A stretch of 64,000 nucleotides of DNA from SpSt-1165 sp964391725. GTDB lineage: Bacteria > Chloroflexota > Anaerolineae > Anaerolineales > Anaerolineaceae. Positions 49,781-58,989 of the stretch are shown piece after piece. The notes below the pieces were generated by a model. It had not been told where the DNA came from, made no database searches, and saw only the letters and a program-made list of their open reading frames with translations. Position 1 is the stretch's first letter. Every line of letters starts with the position of its first letter. The position numbers and the translations under genes are program-made. Location of the stretch: contig CAYMNB010000005.1 in NCBI GenBank assembly GCA_964391725.1, positions 1 to 64,000 on the forward strand, written 5' to 3'.

Positions 49781-50916
49781 CGATAGACAGCAGGCACGAA
49801 CCAGCCGATCACATCATCCACATTATTACCCTTGCTCTCAACGACGAAAATGAAATGAACAGCCTTACCGGCATAACGCGTTAAATTACGCCGGATAAGT
49901 ATCCACTCGCCTGTATATTCTTTTTCAGTTTCCCACAGGACTTCAACTTCATCCTCTCCCTCAACCTGCACAAGAACCTTAAGTGTTGCATCGCAAAATT
50001 TATGGGGCTCCAGACATCCAACGCGAGTGACAAGGTAATCACTTGGTTCGATCACAAACGCAGGAAATTTCCCCGATAAGTAAGCGCCATCACCCCTTGG
50101 CGGCATCATCACAATGGTTGGTTCGTCTTCTTGCAAGCCACCCTCGAACAGCGGATAATTATCTCGGGTTACATAACCGTGCAAACCGATGTTGCCATCC
50201 ACACTCACCAAGGCTGGTCCGTTTTGGTCACGCCACTCTGCTGTTGAATAATCCACATACAAACGCAATATCTGACGGAAAGGAGAGGTCAACGGGTTGC
50301 CTGTCACCTCAACACTGACCGGTAGAGGTTCGCTGCCATCCAGTTCCATCCCGAACAAACTGCCGTCAGGCGCTTCGATCAACCATTCACCCGCATACAT
50401 GCCCCGTGTTGTTGGCGCAGTTAATACCAGGGTTACATCGACAATATCTCCCGGCAATGCTTCGAAGGAAAATGGAATTTTCTCAGCCCAACCAAAGTTA
50501 TTGCCTTTCACATGAACAAGATTGTATTGATCGTTCCAGACGGTTTCCCCAATGTTGCGAATACGCCAGGTCACATGAAATACCTCGCCAGAGAAAAGTT
50601 GGCTGCCCTCACCCATTGACACCATACCCAACAATAGACCAATGTTTTTGGGTCCCGGCGTGTTCTCAACGGGGGTCGGACTGGACGTCATCTGGGGGGT
50701 GGGCGTGGCTTCTTTTGGCAAAGGTGGTTCCAATGTTACTGTGGGTGAGACTTGCGCTGCCTTTTCTACAGCATCGCGGGTTAATTCAACCGCCGCTGTG
50801 GATGCGATGGCTAAATGCACATCCAGCGTAGGTAAGACCGCATGCATGGGTATGGCATCACAGCCAACCAACAATAGCAAAATGATTAAGAAAGCCCGGA
50901 CAAACCAACGTTTCAA
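49777..50916 (-). CDS. Lipoprotein with Nbr1-type FW domain
   Basis: The 379-residue exported lipoprotein starts MKRWFVRAFLIILLLLVGC, with the lipobox LLVGC. A Thr/Pro-rich linker leads to a beta-sandwich resembling the Nbr1 FW (four-tryptophan) domain: FHVTWRIRNIGETVWNDQYNLVHV to GMYAGEWLIEAPDGSLFGM, about residues 120-210. The C-terminal 170 residues look like a further beta-rich ligand-binding domain (LRLYVDYSTAEWRDQNGPALVSVDG). FW domains occur often in secreted Chloroflexota proteins; their ligand is not known. It lies 37 nt after another lipoprotein gene, at the end of the surface-polysaccharide operon, so it may help anchor or sense envelope glycans. Confidence 0.8.
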   Translation of the reverse strand: MKRWFVRAFLIILLLLVGCDAIPMHAVLPTLDVHLAIASTAAVELTRDAVEKAAQVSPTVTLEPPLPKEATPTPQMTSSPTPVENTPGPKNIGLLLGMVSMGEGSQLFSGEVFHVTWRIRNIGETVWNDQYNLVHVKGNNFGWAEKIPFSFEALPGDIVDVTLVLTAPTTRGMYAGEWLIEAPDGSLFGMELDGSEPLPVSVEVTGNPLTSPFRQILRLYVDYSTAEWRDQNGPALVSVDGNIGLHGYVTRDNYPLFEGGLQEDEPTIVMMPPRGDGAYLSGKFPAFVIEPSDYLVTRVGCLEPHKFCDATLKVLVQVEGEDEVEVLWETEKEYTGEWILIRRNLTRYAGKAVHFIFVVESKGNNVDDVIGWFVPAVYR

Positions 50917-50953
50917 GGCGTACCTCCCCAGTCATTGTACAGGAATCTTCGGA

Positions 50954-51811
50954 TCATGGTCCTGACAAACGGGTTCTGGTTGGCACAGGCGTGGGTGCCT
51001 CCGTCGGCACTGGTGGTGGTGGCATCGCAGCCGACTCTCTTACAACCAGGTTCGAAGAACTGACGGTCAGTGAATACTCGCCTGTGCTGCGTACAAACAC
51101 TCCAAATCCACCGGTAAACCATTGCAGACGATAATATTCCAGCTGCAGAACATCATTTACATAGACTTTTACACCTTCGTCATGCACCCATAGAGCCAGT
51201 TGAATACTTGCGGTCGGCCCCGCAAACAATTGTGGAGAATTCATCGTTTCTGCCAGCCTTACCACAGAATCGCCCCGCACCAATTCCAGGCGCAAAGTAC
51301 CATCACACAGAAAATTTAGCCGGTAGAATTCCTGAGGTGTTTGTGAACGAAAAACCACACCATACTGATCCTGCCCTCTGCACAAACTGGGTGCAATTGT
51401 CAATGTAAGGTAATAGTTGTTCGGCAAGATTGCATGGGTAAAACTATACAAAGAACCCCGGTAATTTTTCAAGGCAAGTGTCAATGCCTGTCCGCCAACC
51501 TGCGCACTCCGATCAGACGATGAGACAAGCTCCCAATTATCACCAAACAGGAAAAGATCCTGCCAAACAATACCGTTTGTTACTGGACGTAAGTCCGGCG
51601 TGGGTGTACTCGTCCCTCGCGGTGATGGAGGTGTCCTGGTGGCAGTAGCAGGAAACCATACCGGTGTTTCACTCGGTTCAGGAAATGGTGTGGCGGTCGG
51701 TGACACAACCGTCGGCGTTATGGTCGCCACCGGCAGCCAATCACTGCATCCAATTGTGCCAGCAGCCACAATAAGCAAGACTATAATCCGCCAATAATGG
51801 TTGCGTTTCAT
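50954..51811 (-). CDS. Lipoprotein with Thr/Pro linkers and a lectin-like beta-sandwich
   Basis: The 285-residue lipoprotein has the lipobox AAGTIGC, a 55-residue Thr/Pro/Ser linker, then a beta-jelly-roll of about 180 residues (WQDLFLFGDNWELVSSSDRSAQVGGQAL to YSLTVSSSNLVVRES) resembling the LamG/DUF1080-type (3-keto-disaccharide hydrolase-like) sandwich, and a second Pro/Thr tail. No catalytic motif is evident. It begins 9 nt after the end of the glycosyltransferase gene on the same strand, which ties it to the polysaccharide operon. It may bind surface glycan; this is inference from fold and context. Confidence 0.75.
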   Translation of the reverse strand: MKRNHYWRIIVLLIVAAGTIGCSDWLPVATITPTVVSPTATPFPEPSETPVWFPATATRTPPSPRGTSTPTPDLRPVTNGIVWQDLFLFGDNWELVSSSDRSAQVGGQALTLALKNYRGSLYSFTHAILPNNYYLTLTIAPSLCRGQDQYGVVFRSQTPQEFYRLNFLCDGTLRLELVRGDSVVRLAETMNSPQLFAGPTASIQLALWVHDEGVKVYVNDVLQLEYYRLQWFTGGFGVFVRSTGEYSLTVSSSNLVVRESAAMPPPPVPTEAPTPVPTRTRLSGP

Positions 51812-51820
51812 GTATTCATC

Positions 51821-52966
51821 TTACAGGAGTTGTGAAAGTTTTTCCAGTACACGCCGTGCCCTGTTGCGCCAGGAATACTTCTCCGCATCTTTACGTGCCT
51901 GTTCAGCCAACCGCATTCTTCGCTCTTCATCGGTGATCAAACTGCCAAAGGCTTGTATCCAGGCATCCTCAGCCTCTGGTGGGCAGAAAACGGCATTGCC
52001 ATCATTGAGCACCTCATGAAACACAGGCAGGTCACTACTCACGATCACACGACCGGCAGACAGATATTCGAACAGTTTCATCGGACTGCATATATCCGCC
52101 GTGTCACCCACGCCTGAGATGCCCACATTTTTCTGATAAGGCATCAACAGTATGTCCGCCGCTGATTGATAGGCGGGGATCAACGCATGATGGACAAATC
52201 CAGTCAGGGTGATGTTCGATATAGCCATTGCGCGAATACGTTCAGACCACACCTTCACATCCTTGTCACGTCCGCCAACCCAGACAAAAGAAACTGCAGG
52301 AAAGGCATTGGCAAGCGCTGTCAAAATTTCCATCCCACGTCCTTCATACAGGTGGCCGGTATACACAGCAGTAAGATCATCCGGCAAGCCCAGTTCGCCC
52401 CGCAACTTTTCAGAATCACCAAAATGACGATACCGCTCTGGCTCTGATCCCATAGGAGCTACCAGGGTCTCGTTCTCAGGAAATCGAATGTGGAAATCAT
52501 AATCTAAACGGCCCTGCAGGGCTTGTGTGATCGGGAGAAGCAGTTTTGTTTTTTTGTTGTTGGTGAATGCCCTCAGCAAGAAAGGTCCCAACAAACCACT
52601 GGGCAGCATATGTAATTCTAAGACCGGCAGCAAACCCATCCATGAACCCAGCAAAGCAGCCTGCACCATCCAGGTATAAAGCACCTCTGCTCCCCATTTT
52701 CTGGCAGCACGTGTTGCTTTCCAGGCAAAGTCATACCGTCGAAACTGAAGGTTTTCTGACACCCACTCAATTTCAAAGGGTTCCTCAAGTCCATAAATGG
52801 ATCGCAGCAAATCCCAATCATGCACAGGCTTGGTTTTGTCTGCCAGAGGCACCCATAATTTTACTGTTACACCGCATTGTTTTAATGCCTGGCACACTTT
52901 CATCACCTGGATAGAATTAGCGCTATCTGAGGGTATAAAAGAAGGCGCAACAACGGCGATTTTCAT
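51821..52966 (-). CDS. Glycosyltransferase (GT-B fold)
   Basis: The 381-residue GT-B enzyme has an N-terminal acceptor domain (KIAVVAPSFIPSDSANSIQVMKVCQAL, which matches the glycine-poor start of GT4 proteins) and a C-terminal donor domain with AVYTGHLYEGRGMEIL, FVWVGGRDKDV and the terminal acidic region MKLFEYLSAGRVIVSSDLPVF. It transfers a sugar to a lipid-linked glycan in the cytoplasm before export. It overlaps the flippase gene by 4 nt and precedes two lipoprotein genes. The donor sugar cannot be told. Confidence 0.88.
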   Translation of the reverse strand: MKIAVVAPSFIPSDSANSIQVMKVCQALKQCGVTVKLWVPLADKTKPVHDWDLLRSIYGLEEPFEIEWVSENLQFRRYDFAWKATRAARKWGAEVLYTWMVQAALLGSWMGLLPVLELHMLPSGLLGPFLLRAFTNNKKTKLLLPITQALQGRLDYDFHIRFPENETLVAPMGSEPERYRHFGDSEKLRGELGLPDDLTAVYTGHLYEGRGMEILTALANAFPAVSFVWVGGRDKDVKVWSERIRAMAISNITLTGFVHHALIPAYQSAADILLMPYQKNVGISGVGDTADICSPMKLFEYLSAGRVIVSSDLPVFHEVLNDGNAVFCPPEAEDAWIQAFGSLITDEERRMRLAEQARKDAEKYSWRNRARRVLEKLSQLL

Positions 52967-54324
52967 GCCGCCTCCTCGCGAATCTGACCTTCTCTTTGGG
53001 CTCTCCGTAAATTAGTGTGTCCACGCAACGAATTAAGACCCACTGAAATAACAAAAAAGGAGGCAAACAAGCCCGCCTCGGCCAGATAGCCGTACTGAGG
53101 CACCAACACAAACCCTCCCAATACTTTCAGCAGTCCTGCAACCAGCATGGTCACAAACGCATACAGAGAATCTCCAAAAGAAAGCAGCAATGAACGATTC
53201 CAGAAGAAGATATTGGCTATGCCGTAACCGATCAACAGGATTAACATCGCCGGATAAGCCGGCAGGAACTCGACACCGGCGTAGATCTTAATGACCCACT
53301 CGCCCAGGAACACCAATCCAACTGCACATAACATTGTCCAGGTCGCAGACAAGGCAGTGATCTTGCGTAAGAATTGATGCAGTGGTTTCCATGCCTTGTT
53401 CTTAATATACCGGTTGATTTCAGGATAGGTGGTTTGTATGAACGGATTGATTGGGAACAGGATATAGCGATTCAGGGCAACCGCCACTTTGTAATAACCC
53501 ACTTCCACCGGTGATAGGAAAAAGGAAACCCATAACAATTCACTATCCCGCACGATCATATTCACCGTAGCGCTGAAGTTAGACCCCAAACCAAATTGAA
53601 GCAACTCTTTCCATTGGGGCATATCTTTCAGCGAGGCTTTCCACCAGGCCCAACCCAGACGTTTGTTCAATCCTTCTACGGCCAGGAAAACCGGGGCAAT
53701 GCCAAGAATAACTTTGCCAGCAAAGTAGGCAAAAACGATCATTTCCAGGCTGCCCCCCATAACAAAAGCAGCCACGATTAATCCAGCCGTGAGCAGCGAT
53801 TGCGCCGAATTGATAATGGCATGTCCTTTGAACCGCCCCAGCACCTGCACCACGCCGTAGGATGTTTCATAGAACATCTCCGCCAGCACAATAATTCCGT
53901 AAAAGACGAACAGAGGCGCTAACGAACTGTCTTTGGCGAAAATCTGGGCAGCCAACGGCGCAGCCAACCACAGAAAAACAAAAGCTAACATGGCGGAGCA
54001 AGCTTCAATCAAGGCCGCTGCCTTGACCAACGCGCCAGCTTTGGCAGTAGCGCCTTCTTCCATGTAATCACCCAGATACTTTACGACTAATTCCCCCATG
54101 CGGAAAGAAAACAAATTATTAATAGTTGAAGCATAGGCGGTGATAATGCCCAACAAGCCGAATCCTTCTACCCCCAACAGGCGAGCCGAGAGACTGCTCT
54201 GCACCACCCCCAGCACCATATTAACCATGTTGGCGCTGAACATATAGGAACTGTCACGCACAATCTTATGCAGTTTTGGATTTTTCTCCCATAAGCTGCG
54301 CAGCCTGTCAATGAGCCATTTCAC
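52963..54324 (-). CDS. Polysaccharide flippase (Wzx/MATE-like)
   Basis: The 453-residue membrane protein has about 12-14 hydrophobic segments and the MviN/MATE-like start (KIVRDSSYMFSANMVNMVLGVVQSSLSARLLGVEGFGLLGIITAYASTI), typical of the polysaccharide biosynthesis protein family. It flips lipid-linked oligosaccharide across the cytoplasmic membrane for outside assembly. It overlaps its neighbours on both sides by 4 nt, so the operon is tightly coupled. No Wzy polymerase is recognised in the window; it could be elsewhere. Confidence 0.9.
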   Translation of the reverse strand: MKWLIDRLRSLWEKNPKLHKIVRDSSYMFSANMVNMVLGVVQSSLSARLLGVEGFGLLGIITAYASTINNLFSFRMGELVVKYLGDYMEEGATAKAGALVKAAALIEACSAMLAFVFLWLAAPLAAQIFAKDSSLAPLFVFYGIIVLAEMFYETSYGVVQVLGRFKGHAIINSAQSLLTAGLIVAAFVMGGSLEMIVFAYFAGKVILGIAPVFLAVEGLNKRLGWAWWKASLKDMPQWKELLQFGLGSNFSATVNMIVRDSELLWVSFFLSPVEVGYYKVAVALNRYILFPINPFIQTTYPEINRYIKNKAWKPLHQFLRKITALSATWTMLCAVGLVFLGEWVIKIYAGVEFLPAYPAMLILLIGYGIANIFFWNRSLLLSFGDSLYAFVTMLVAGLLKVLGGFVLVPQYGYLAEAGLFASFFVISVGLNSLRGHTNLRRAQREGQIREEAA

Positions 54325-55295
54325 AATGTCTTAACCTGTTTCGCCCAATCTCTTTCAACATAATACCAATCAATCAAAGCCTGTACACCATCACTCAAAC
54401 TGGTTTCGGCCTGCCAGTCCAGCAAGCTTTTGGCTTTGCTTACATCCGCCTGATTCGTCAGCATGTCGGCAGGATGGGCTTGTTTTCTGATAATGTTGGC
54501 TTTTTTGCCGATTTTTTCTTCCATCATCTGGATCAAGGCGTTCACCGAAATGACCTCATGCCCGCCGAGATTGATAAGTTCAAATCCCAATGGTTTCAGG
54601 CCGGCAATGGTGCCGCGTGCGATATCATCCAAATAGGTAAAACCTCGCGTTTGTTCGCCGTCTCCATACAAAATAACCGGCTGGTCTTCTGCGATCCACT
54701 GTACAAACCTGAACATCGCCTGGTTGGGCCGACCCGCCGGACCATACACCGTAAAATAACGGAAAATGGTCACGTCAATGCCATGCAGAAAATGATAGGC
54801 ATGGCACATGGCTTCAGCACCGATCTTACTTGCCGCATAGGGCTGAAGAGGCCGGCTGCTGTCAGCGTTTTCTGTTGTCGGAGTCGGCACATTGGCGCCG
54901 TACGCGCTGGAAGTAGATGCCAGGACAAATTTCTTGATACCTTTCTCGCGGCATATCTCTAACAGATTCAATGTACCGACCATATTGGTTTGCACAAAAT
55001 CCCATGGATCAATCACACTGGCCCTGACACCTGCCCTTGCTGCCAGGTTGATCACCGCTTTAATGTCATGTTCGCCAACCGCTTGTTGAACGGCAGCCAT
55101 ATCAGCGACGTTGCCATGATGGAGGGTGAATGAATCAAATTGACTCAATTGCGCCACCCGCCAGTGTTTGACCGCCAGATCGTAATCCTCGCAGAAATTA
55201 TCAATGCCGATGACACGGTCGCCGCGTGCCAGCAGCATCTCACATACCCGATAGGCAATAAAGCCTGCTGCCCCCGTGACCAGATAGGTATCCAT
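54321..55295 (-). CDS. NAD-dependent nucleotide-sugar epimerase (UDP-glucuronate 4-epimerase-like)
   Basis: The 324-residue extended SDR has the cofactor start VTGAAGFIAYRV, where the third glycine of GxxGxxG is Ala, the ASTSSAYG serine region, the catalytic YAASK and the substrate segment FTVYGPAGRPNQAMFRFV. This last segment resembles UDP-glucuronate 4-epimerases, so it may make UDP-galacturonate from UDP-glucuronate, but 4,6-dehydratase or other epimerase roles cannot be excluded. It lies 1 nt after the nucleotide-sugar dehydrogenase gene, which would supply the uronate donor, and overlaps the flippase by 4 nt. Confidence 0.87.
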   Translation of the reverse strand: MDTYLVTGAAGFIAYRVCEMLLARGDRVIGIDNFCEDYDLAVKHWRVAQLSQFDSFTLHHGNVADMAAVQQAVGEHDIKAVINLAARAGVRASVIDPWDFVQTNMVGTLNLLEICREKGIKKFVLASTSSAYGANVPTPTTENADSSRPLQPYAASKIGAEAMCHAYHFLHGIDVTIFRYFTVYGPAGRPNQAMFRFVQWIAEDQPVILYGDGEQTRGFTYLDDIARGTIAGLKPLGFELINLGGHEVISVNALIQMMEEKIGKKANIIRKQAHPADMLTNQADVSKAKSLLDWQAETSLSDGVQALIDWYYVERDWAKQVKTL

Positions 55296-55296
55296 A

Positions 55297-56616
55297 CTAT
55301 AACCTCACTACTTTGGGATTGTTGCTTCCCAACTCTCCTAATCCATTGCGCGTGTCAACGATTAACCTGGCAGCGTTGAGGATAGCGGCGTAATCATAAT
55401 CGCGGTGGTTGGTGGTGATGACCACACAATCTACATCGGCGACAGTTTCAATCAAGTTCTCGATGGATTGCATAGCAAGGCCGTCATGATCGAATGCAGC
55501 GATGTATGGATCATGATAACTGACCTGTGCACCGCTTGCCTGCAGCAGATGGATCACATCTATCGCTGGCGATTCACGCATATCATCCACATTGGGCTTG
55601 TAGGCAACCCCCAGCAAGAGAATCGTCGCACCATTCAATGGTTTTTTCACGGCATTCAAAGCATCCTGAATCTTTCGATGCACAAAACGCGGCATTTGTG
55701 TGTTGATCTCTGAGGCAAGGTCGATGAAACGCGCATTATAGTTCAAAGAACGCAATTTCCACGAAAGATACAAAGGGTCAATGGGAATACAATGGCCACC
55801 CAGGCCAGGGCCGGGCGTGAATTTCATGAAACCGAACGGCTTTGTTGCGGCCGCATTCACCACTTCCCACACATCGATCCCCAGATGATGGCACATGATC
55901 GCGAGTTCATTCACCAGCCCAATGTTGATCATGCGGAAGGTGTTCTCTAACAGCTTGGTCATTTCAGCCACCTCGGTCGATGAAACCGGCACGATCGTTT
56001 CCAATGCTTGTTGATACCAGGCTGTACCCACCTGTGTACACGCCTCCGTGATACCGCCCAAAACTTTGGGAGTATTATAGGTGGTCCAATCTTCACGCCC
56101 GGGATCCACCCGTTCAGGCGAAAAGGTAATGAAAACATCTTCGCCAACCATCAAACCGCGCTCTTCAACCAGACGCGGCAAAAGCACTTCACGGGTGGTG
56201 CCCGGATAGGTGCTTGATTCCAGACTGATCACCATGCCGGGATGAACAAACGGCGCCAGGCCTTCGGTAGCAGACACGATAAAACTCATGTCAGGATCAC
56301 CAGTTTTGCGCAGCGGGGTCGGTACGCAAATTGCCACAGCGTCAGCCTTATTCAAATCCGCAGGATTTGAGGTGGCACGCAATTGATGCTTGATGACCAG
56401 CGGCCGTAAATCCTCCTCAGGCACATCCAGGATATAACTTTTCCCGGCGTTCACCAAATCGACTTTCTCTTGCACGAGGTCATAGCCGATCACCTGATAG
56501 CCAGCTTTGGCGAATACCACCGCCAATGGCAAGCCAACATACCCCAATCCCATAATAGCGACTGTCGCAGTTTTTTTCTGGAATTTCTCGATCAATACAT
56601 TTTTATAATCAGTCAT
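55297..56616 (-). CDS. Nucleotide-sugar 6-dehydrogenase
   Basis: The 439-residue enzyme oxidises C6 of a UDP-sugar to the uronate with two NAD. It has the Rossmann motif MGLGYVGLPLAVVFAKAGY, TFSPERVDPG, the catalytic Cys276 in LGGHCIPIDPLYLSWK and the C-terminal LGVAYKPNVDDMRESPA domain. The GHCIPIDP context is closer to UDP-N-acetyl-glucosamine or -mannosamine dehydrogenases (WbpA, WecC) than to UDP-glucose 6-dehydrogenase, but the next gene, an epimerase, suits either. It is the first gene of the polysaccharide operon and lies 26 nt after the uracil-DNA glycosylase gene. Confidence 0.9.
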   Translation of the reverse strand: MTDYKNVLIEKFQKKTATVAIMGLGYVGLPLAVVFAKAGYQVIGYDLVQEKVDLVNAGKSYILDVPEEDLRPLVIKHQLRATSNPADLNKADAVAICVPTPLRKTGDPDMSFIVSATEGLAPFVHPGMVISLESSTYPGTTREVLLPRLVEERGLMVGEDVFITFSPERVDPGREDWTTYNTPKVLGGITEACTQVGTAWYQQALETIVPVSSTEVAEMTKLLENTFRMINIGLVNELAIMCHHLGIDVWEVVNAAATKPFGFMKFTPGPGLGGHCIPIDPLYLSWKLRSLNYNARFIDLASEINTQMPRFVHRKIQDALNAVKKPLNGATILLLGVAYKPNVDDMRESPAIDVIHLLQASGAQVSYHDPYIAAFDHDGLAMQSIENLIETVADVDCVVITTNHRDYDYAAILNAARLIVDTRNGLGELGSNNPKVVRL

Positions 56617-56642
56617 ACAATATCCCTTCCTTTGAATCCCCG

Positions 56643-57293
56643 CTATAAAAGGGGAAGTTGTTTAATATCCTGATCATCGTCAGGGTGTACAGACTTTTTT
56701 TCGAGTTCCTGGCGCTTGCGTTCAGAGTATTGAATCAGTGCAGGTAGTTTGGCAAAATCGGCTTCGACCACTGAGCGAAGCGCGGGTTGATGCAGTGCCG
56801 CTGCCGGATGGTACATGGGCACGATCAACCGTCCTTCACGCCAGCCTGCCTTACCATGCACCTTGCTGATGCGCACATCAAGAAAGTAACGTGCCATCGA
56901 AAATCTACCCAAAGTAATGATCACCTCAGGATCGATCAGTGCAATTTGCCGTTCAAGAAAATGGGCGCAGGCAGCCAGCTCTTCGGGCTGCGGATCACGG
57001 TTGTTTGGTGGACGGCACTTCACCACATTGGTGATGAAGACCTCGTTACGTTCAAACCCCGCCGTGTTGATCAATTGTGTCAGAAATTTACCTGACGCCC
57101 CTACAAAAGGCAAACCCTGATTATCTTCATGCAGACCAGGCCCTTCTCCGATAAACATCAATTTTGTAGCAGCATTCCCGTCACCAGGAACCGTGTTTTT
57201 ACGCTCAAGATGGAGAGGACAGGCTTTACAAATCTTGATTTCCTCGGCAATCGCTTGAATGGCTTCTGTTTTGTCCAACATTAATTCACTCAT
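56643..57293 (-). CDS. Family 4 uracil-DNA glycosylase
   Basis: The 216-residue iron-sulphur enzyme removes uracil from DNA. Four cysteines for the 4Fe-4S cluster are present: Cys22 and Cys25 (CKACPLH), one in NVVKCRPPNNRDP and one in ELAACAHFL. The active-site segment is GEGPGLHEDNQGLPFVGASGKFL, and the downstream histidine lies in YHPAAALHQP. This pattern is that of family 4 (thermophile-type, but common in Chloroflexota). It is just upstream of the polysaccharide operon on the same strand, probably by chance. Confidence 0.93.
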   Translation of the reverse strand: MSELMLDKTEAIQAIAEEIKICKACPLHLERKNTVPGDGNAATKLMFIGEGPGLHEDNQGLPFVGASGKFLTQLINTAGFERNEVFITNVVKCRPPNNRDPQPEELAACAHFLERQIALIDPEVIITLGRFSMARYFLDVRISKVHGKAGWREGRLIVPMYHPAAALHQPALRSVVEADFAKLPALIQYSERKRQELEKKSVHPDDDQDIKQLPLL

Positions 57294-57343
57294 TCTGTAA
57301 TACCTGTTCTATTGTACATGATTCCCAAACATTAAGAAGGTAT

Positions 57344-57823
57344 CTACTGATTATCAAGGATTCGCTCCATCAACAGCGCATCTTCGTGGTTGTCTGAGTA
57401 GTATCCTTTTCTCACGCCAGTGAACACAAAGCCATGTTTTATATAGAGCGCCTGTGCTGCCAGATTGCTTAGACGCACCTCAAGAAACACACGCTGTGCC
57501 TTGTGAGTATTACAATACCCAAGCAGTTCTTCGATCAAACAGGAGGCAATGCCCGTTCTTCGGTATCTTTCATCAACAGCAATGGTAGCAATGTGAACCT
57601 CATCCACAACATGATAAAAAACCATCACCGCTGCAATAATCGCACTTGTGTTTTGATTGGTCTCAACTACCCAGCAATGAGAAATTTTGCTATGCAATAT
57701 CTCATACCGGTAACTGCTCAATGACCAGGGCAATGGAAAGGATCGTCGATCCAGATCAGCCACCTGTTCAAGATCATCCAGCCGCATATAGCGAAGGTAA
57801 AAACCCTCAGGCAACAAAGCCAT
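57344..57823 (-). CDS. rimI: Ribosomal protein N-acetyltransferase RimI-like
   Basis: The 159-residue GNAT acetyltransferase has the acetyl-CoA loop VDERYRRTGIASCLIEELL and the C-terminal YYSDNHEDALLMERIL, typical of RimI, which acetylates the N-terminus of ribosomal protein bS18. It lies 2 nt after tsaB and belongs to the tsaE-tsaB-rimI set often seen in bacteria. Other protein N-acetyltransferase targets are possible. Confidence 0.92.
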   Translation of the reverse strand: MALLPEGFYLRYMRLDDLEQVADLDRRSFPLPWSLSSYRYEILHSKISHCWVVETNQNTSAIIAAVMVFYHVVDEVHIATIAVDERYRRTGIASCLIEELLGYCNTHKAQRVFLEVRLSNLAAQALYIKHGFVFTGVRKGYYSDNHEDALLMERILDNQ

Positions 57824-57825
57824 GG

Positions 57826-58494
57826 TTACCCCGGCAGCGGATTAGCGATATGCAAATAGATTGGTGCCAGGGTAGCCGGATCATCAAAGTTCTTTCTCAG
57901 CAAGCGCTTCCAGGCCATCTCAGCCAGAATTGACGGGCGGCGAATGTTACTGGCAGGCGTTCCCAGATGAAACCTTTCAATCCTCTTCAACTCAATCACA
58001 TCCTCTGGCGACAACTCACCAAAAATGACGGCTTCGTGTTGAATCTGTCCCGCCAGATCATGGGCATAAGCGATCACAGGATCGCCTTCACCCCGCCAGC
58101 CTTTTCCATGCCAATGATATATCTGATATGCCAGTCGCGTACGGCCAGCGTGCAGCACAGCCACCAGGGGCAGTTCTGACGCAGGCTGCGCTCCCGCCAC
58201 GATGTCAAGTGTAGGAATGCTGAAAACCGGAATGTGCAGCGCCAGTGCCATACCTTTGATATGAGAAAGACCCACGCGCAAACTGGTGAATGAACCCGGC
58301 CCGATCGCAACAGCCAATCCCTTCAACGAATCAATGGCAACACCGCATCTGATCATCAACAAATCAATGGAAGGCGCCAGTTCAACTGTGTGGTGACGGC
58401 CGGAATGCCAGCTTAATTCACCCAAAACCGCGTGCCCGTCATACAGGCACACGCCAATCTGCTGGGTGGAAGTGTCAACTGCCAGTATCATCAA
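57826..58494 (-). CDS. tsaB: tRNA t6A modification protein TsaB
   Basis: The 222-residue protein has the ASKHA-type start MILAVDTSTQQIGVCLYDG, VELAPSIDLLM, and the glycine-rich AIGPGSFTSLRVGLSHIKGMAL. TsaB binds TsaD and TsaE to make threonylcarbamoyl-adenosine at position 37 of ANN-reading tRNAs. It overlaps tsaE by 4 nt and precedes rimI by 2 nt. The catalytic partner TsaD and the L-threonylcarbamoyl-AMP synthase are not in the window. The C-terminal half has lower similarity, as usual for TsaB. Confidence 0.93.
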   Translation of the reverse strand: MMILAVDTSTQQIGVCLYDGHAVLGELSWHSGRHHTVELAPSIDLLMIRCGVAIDSLKGLAVAIGPGSFTSLRVGLSHIKGMALALHIPVFSIPTLDIVAGAQPASELPLVAVLHAGRTRLAYQIYHWHGKGWRGEGDPVIAYAHDLAGQIQHEAVIFGELSPEDVIELKRIERFHLGTPASNIRRPSILAEMAWKRLLRKNFDDPATLAPIYLHIANPLPG

Positions 58495-58988
58495 TGACCT
58501 CCAAAAGAACGTTTGCGAAAAACGTCCATCATAGCTTCATAACGCTCACCAACCGGTTTAAAGACAAACCTGCGTTTATCCTCCGACACATACTCACACT
58601 CTACCCATAAAGCGTCTCTTGGCAGAACTTCTTTAATGCGTTCTGCCCATTCGATCACCAATATGCCATGCTCGTACATATCCACCAGGTCTAATTCCTC
58701 CGCCTCAAAACTATTGACAATCCGGTAAGCATCGAGGTGATACAGTACCTGCCCGTCCAGTTTTTGATATTGATTGATCAAAACAAAGGTCGGGCTGCTG
58801 ACAGCATCAGAGGATCCCCAGCCGATGGATAATCCCTGCACAAATGTGGTTTTGCCAGAACCCAGATCACCTGATAAACATATCAACATACCGGGGGTGA
58901 TCAAAGCCCCCAGGCGCATCGCAATCCTGCGGGTTTGCTCAGTGCTGTTGCTAATAAATTCTGTGGTTTTTTCTGTCAAAATCGCCAT
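58491..58988 (-). CDS. tsaE: tRNA t6A modification ATPase TsaE
   Basis: The 165-residue ATPase has Walker A GDLGSGKTTF, the SPTFVLINQY segment and HLDAYRI, then LVIEWAERI, which are the marks of TsaE. It powers turnover of the TsaBDE complex. The ATG at 58988 follows the stop of the glycosyltransferase gene directly; a GTG 9 nt earlier (58997) would overlap it. tsaB follows with a 4-nt overlap. Confidence 0.93.
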   Translation of the reverse strand: MAILTEKTTEFISNSTEQTRRIAMRLGALITPGMLICLSGDLGSGKTTFVQGLSIGWGSSDAVSSPTFVLINQYQKLDGQVLYHLDAYRIVNSFEAEELDLVDMYEHGILVIEWAERIKEVLPRDALWVECEYVSEDKRRFVFKPVGERYEAMMDVFRKRSFGGH

Positions 58989-58989
58989 T

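Noticed and set aside
56637..56656. A CCCC/GGGG hairpin between the uracil-DNA glycosylase and the dehydrogenase genes as a terminator
   Set aside because: The stem is only about five pairs, has no T run, and the next gene starts close by, so co-transcription is more likely.
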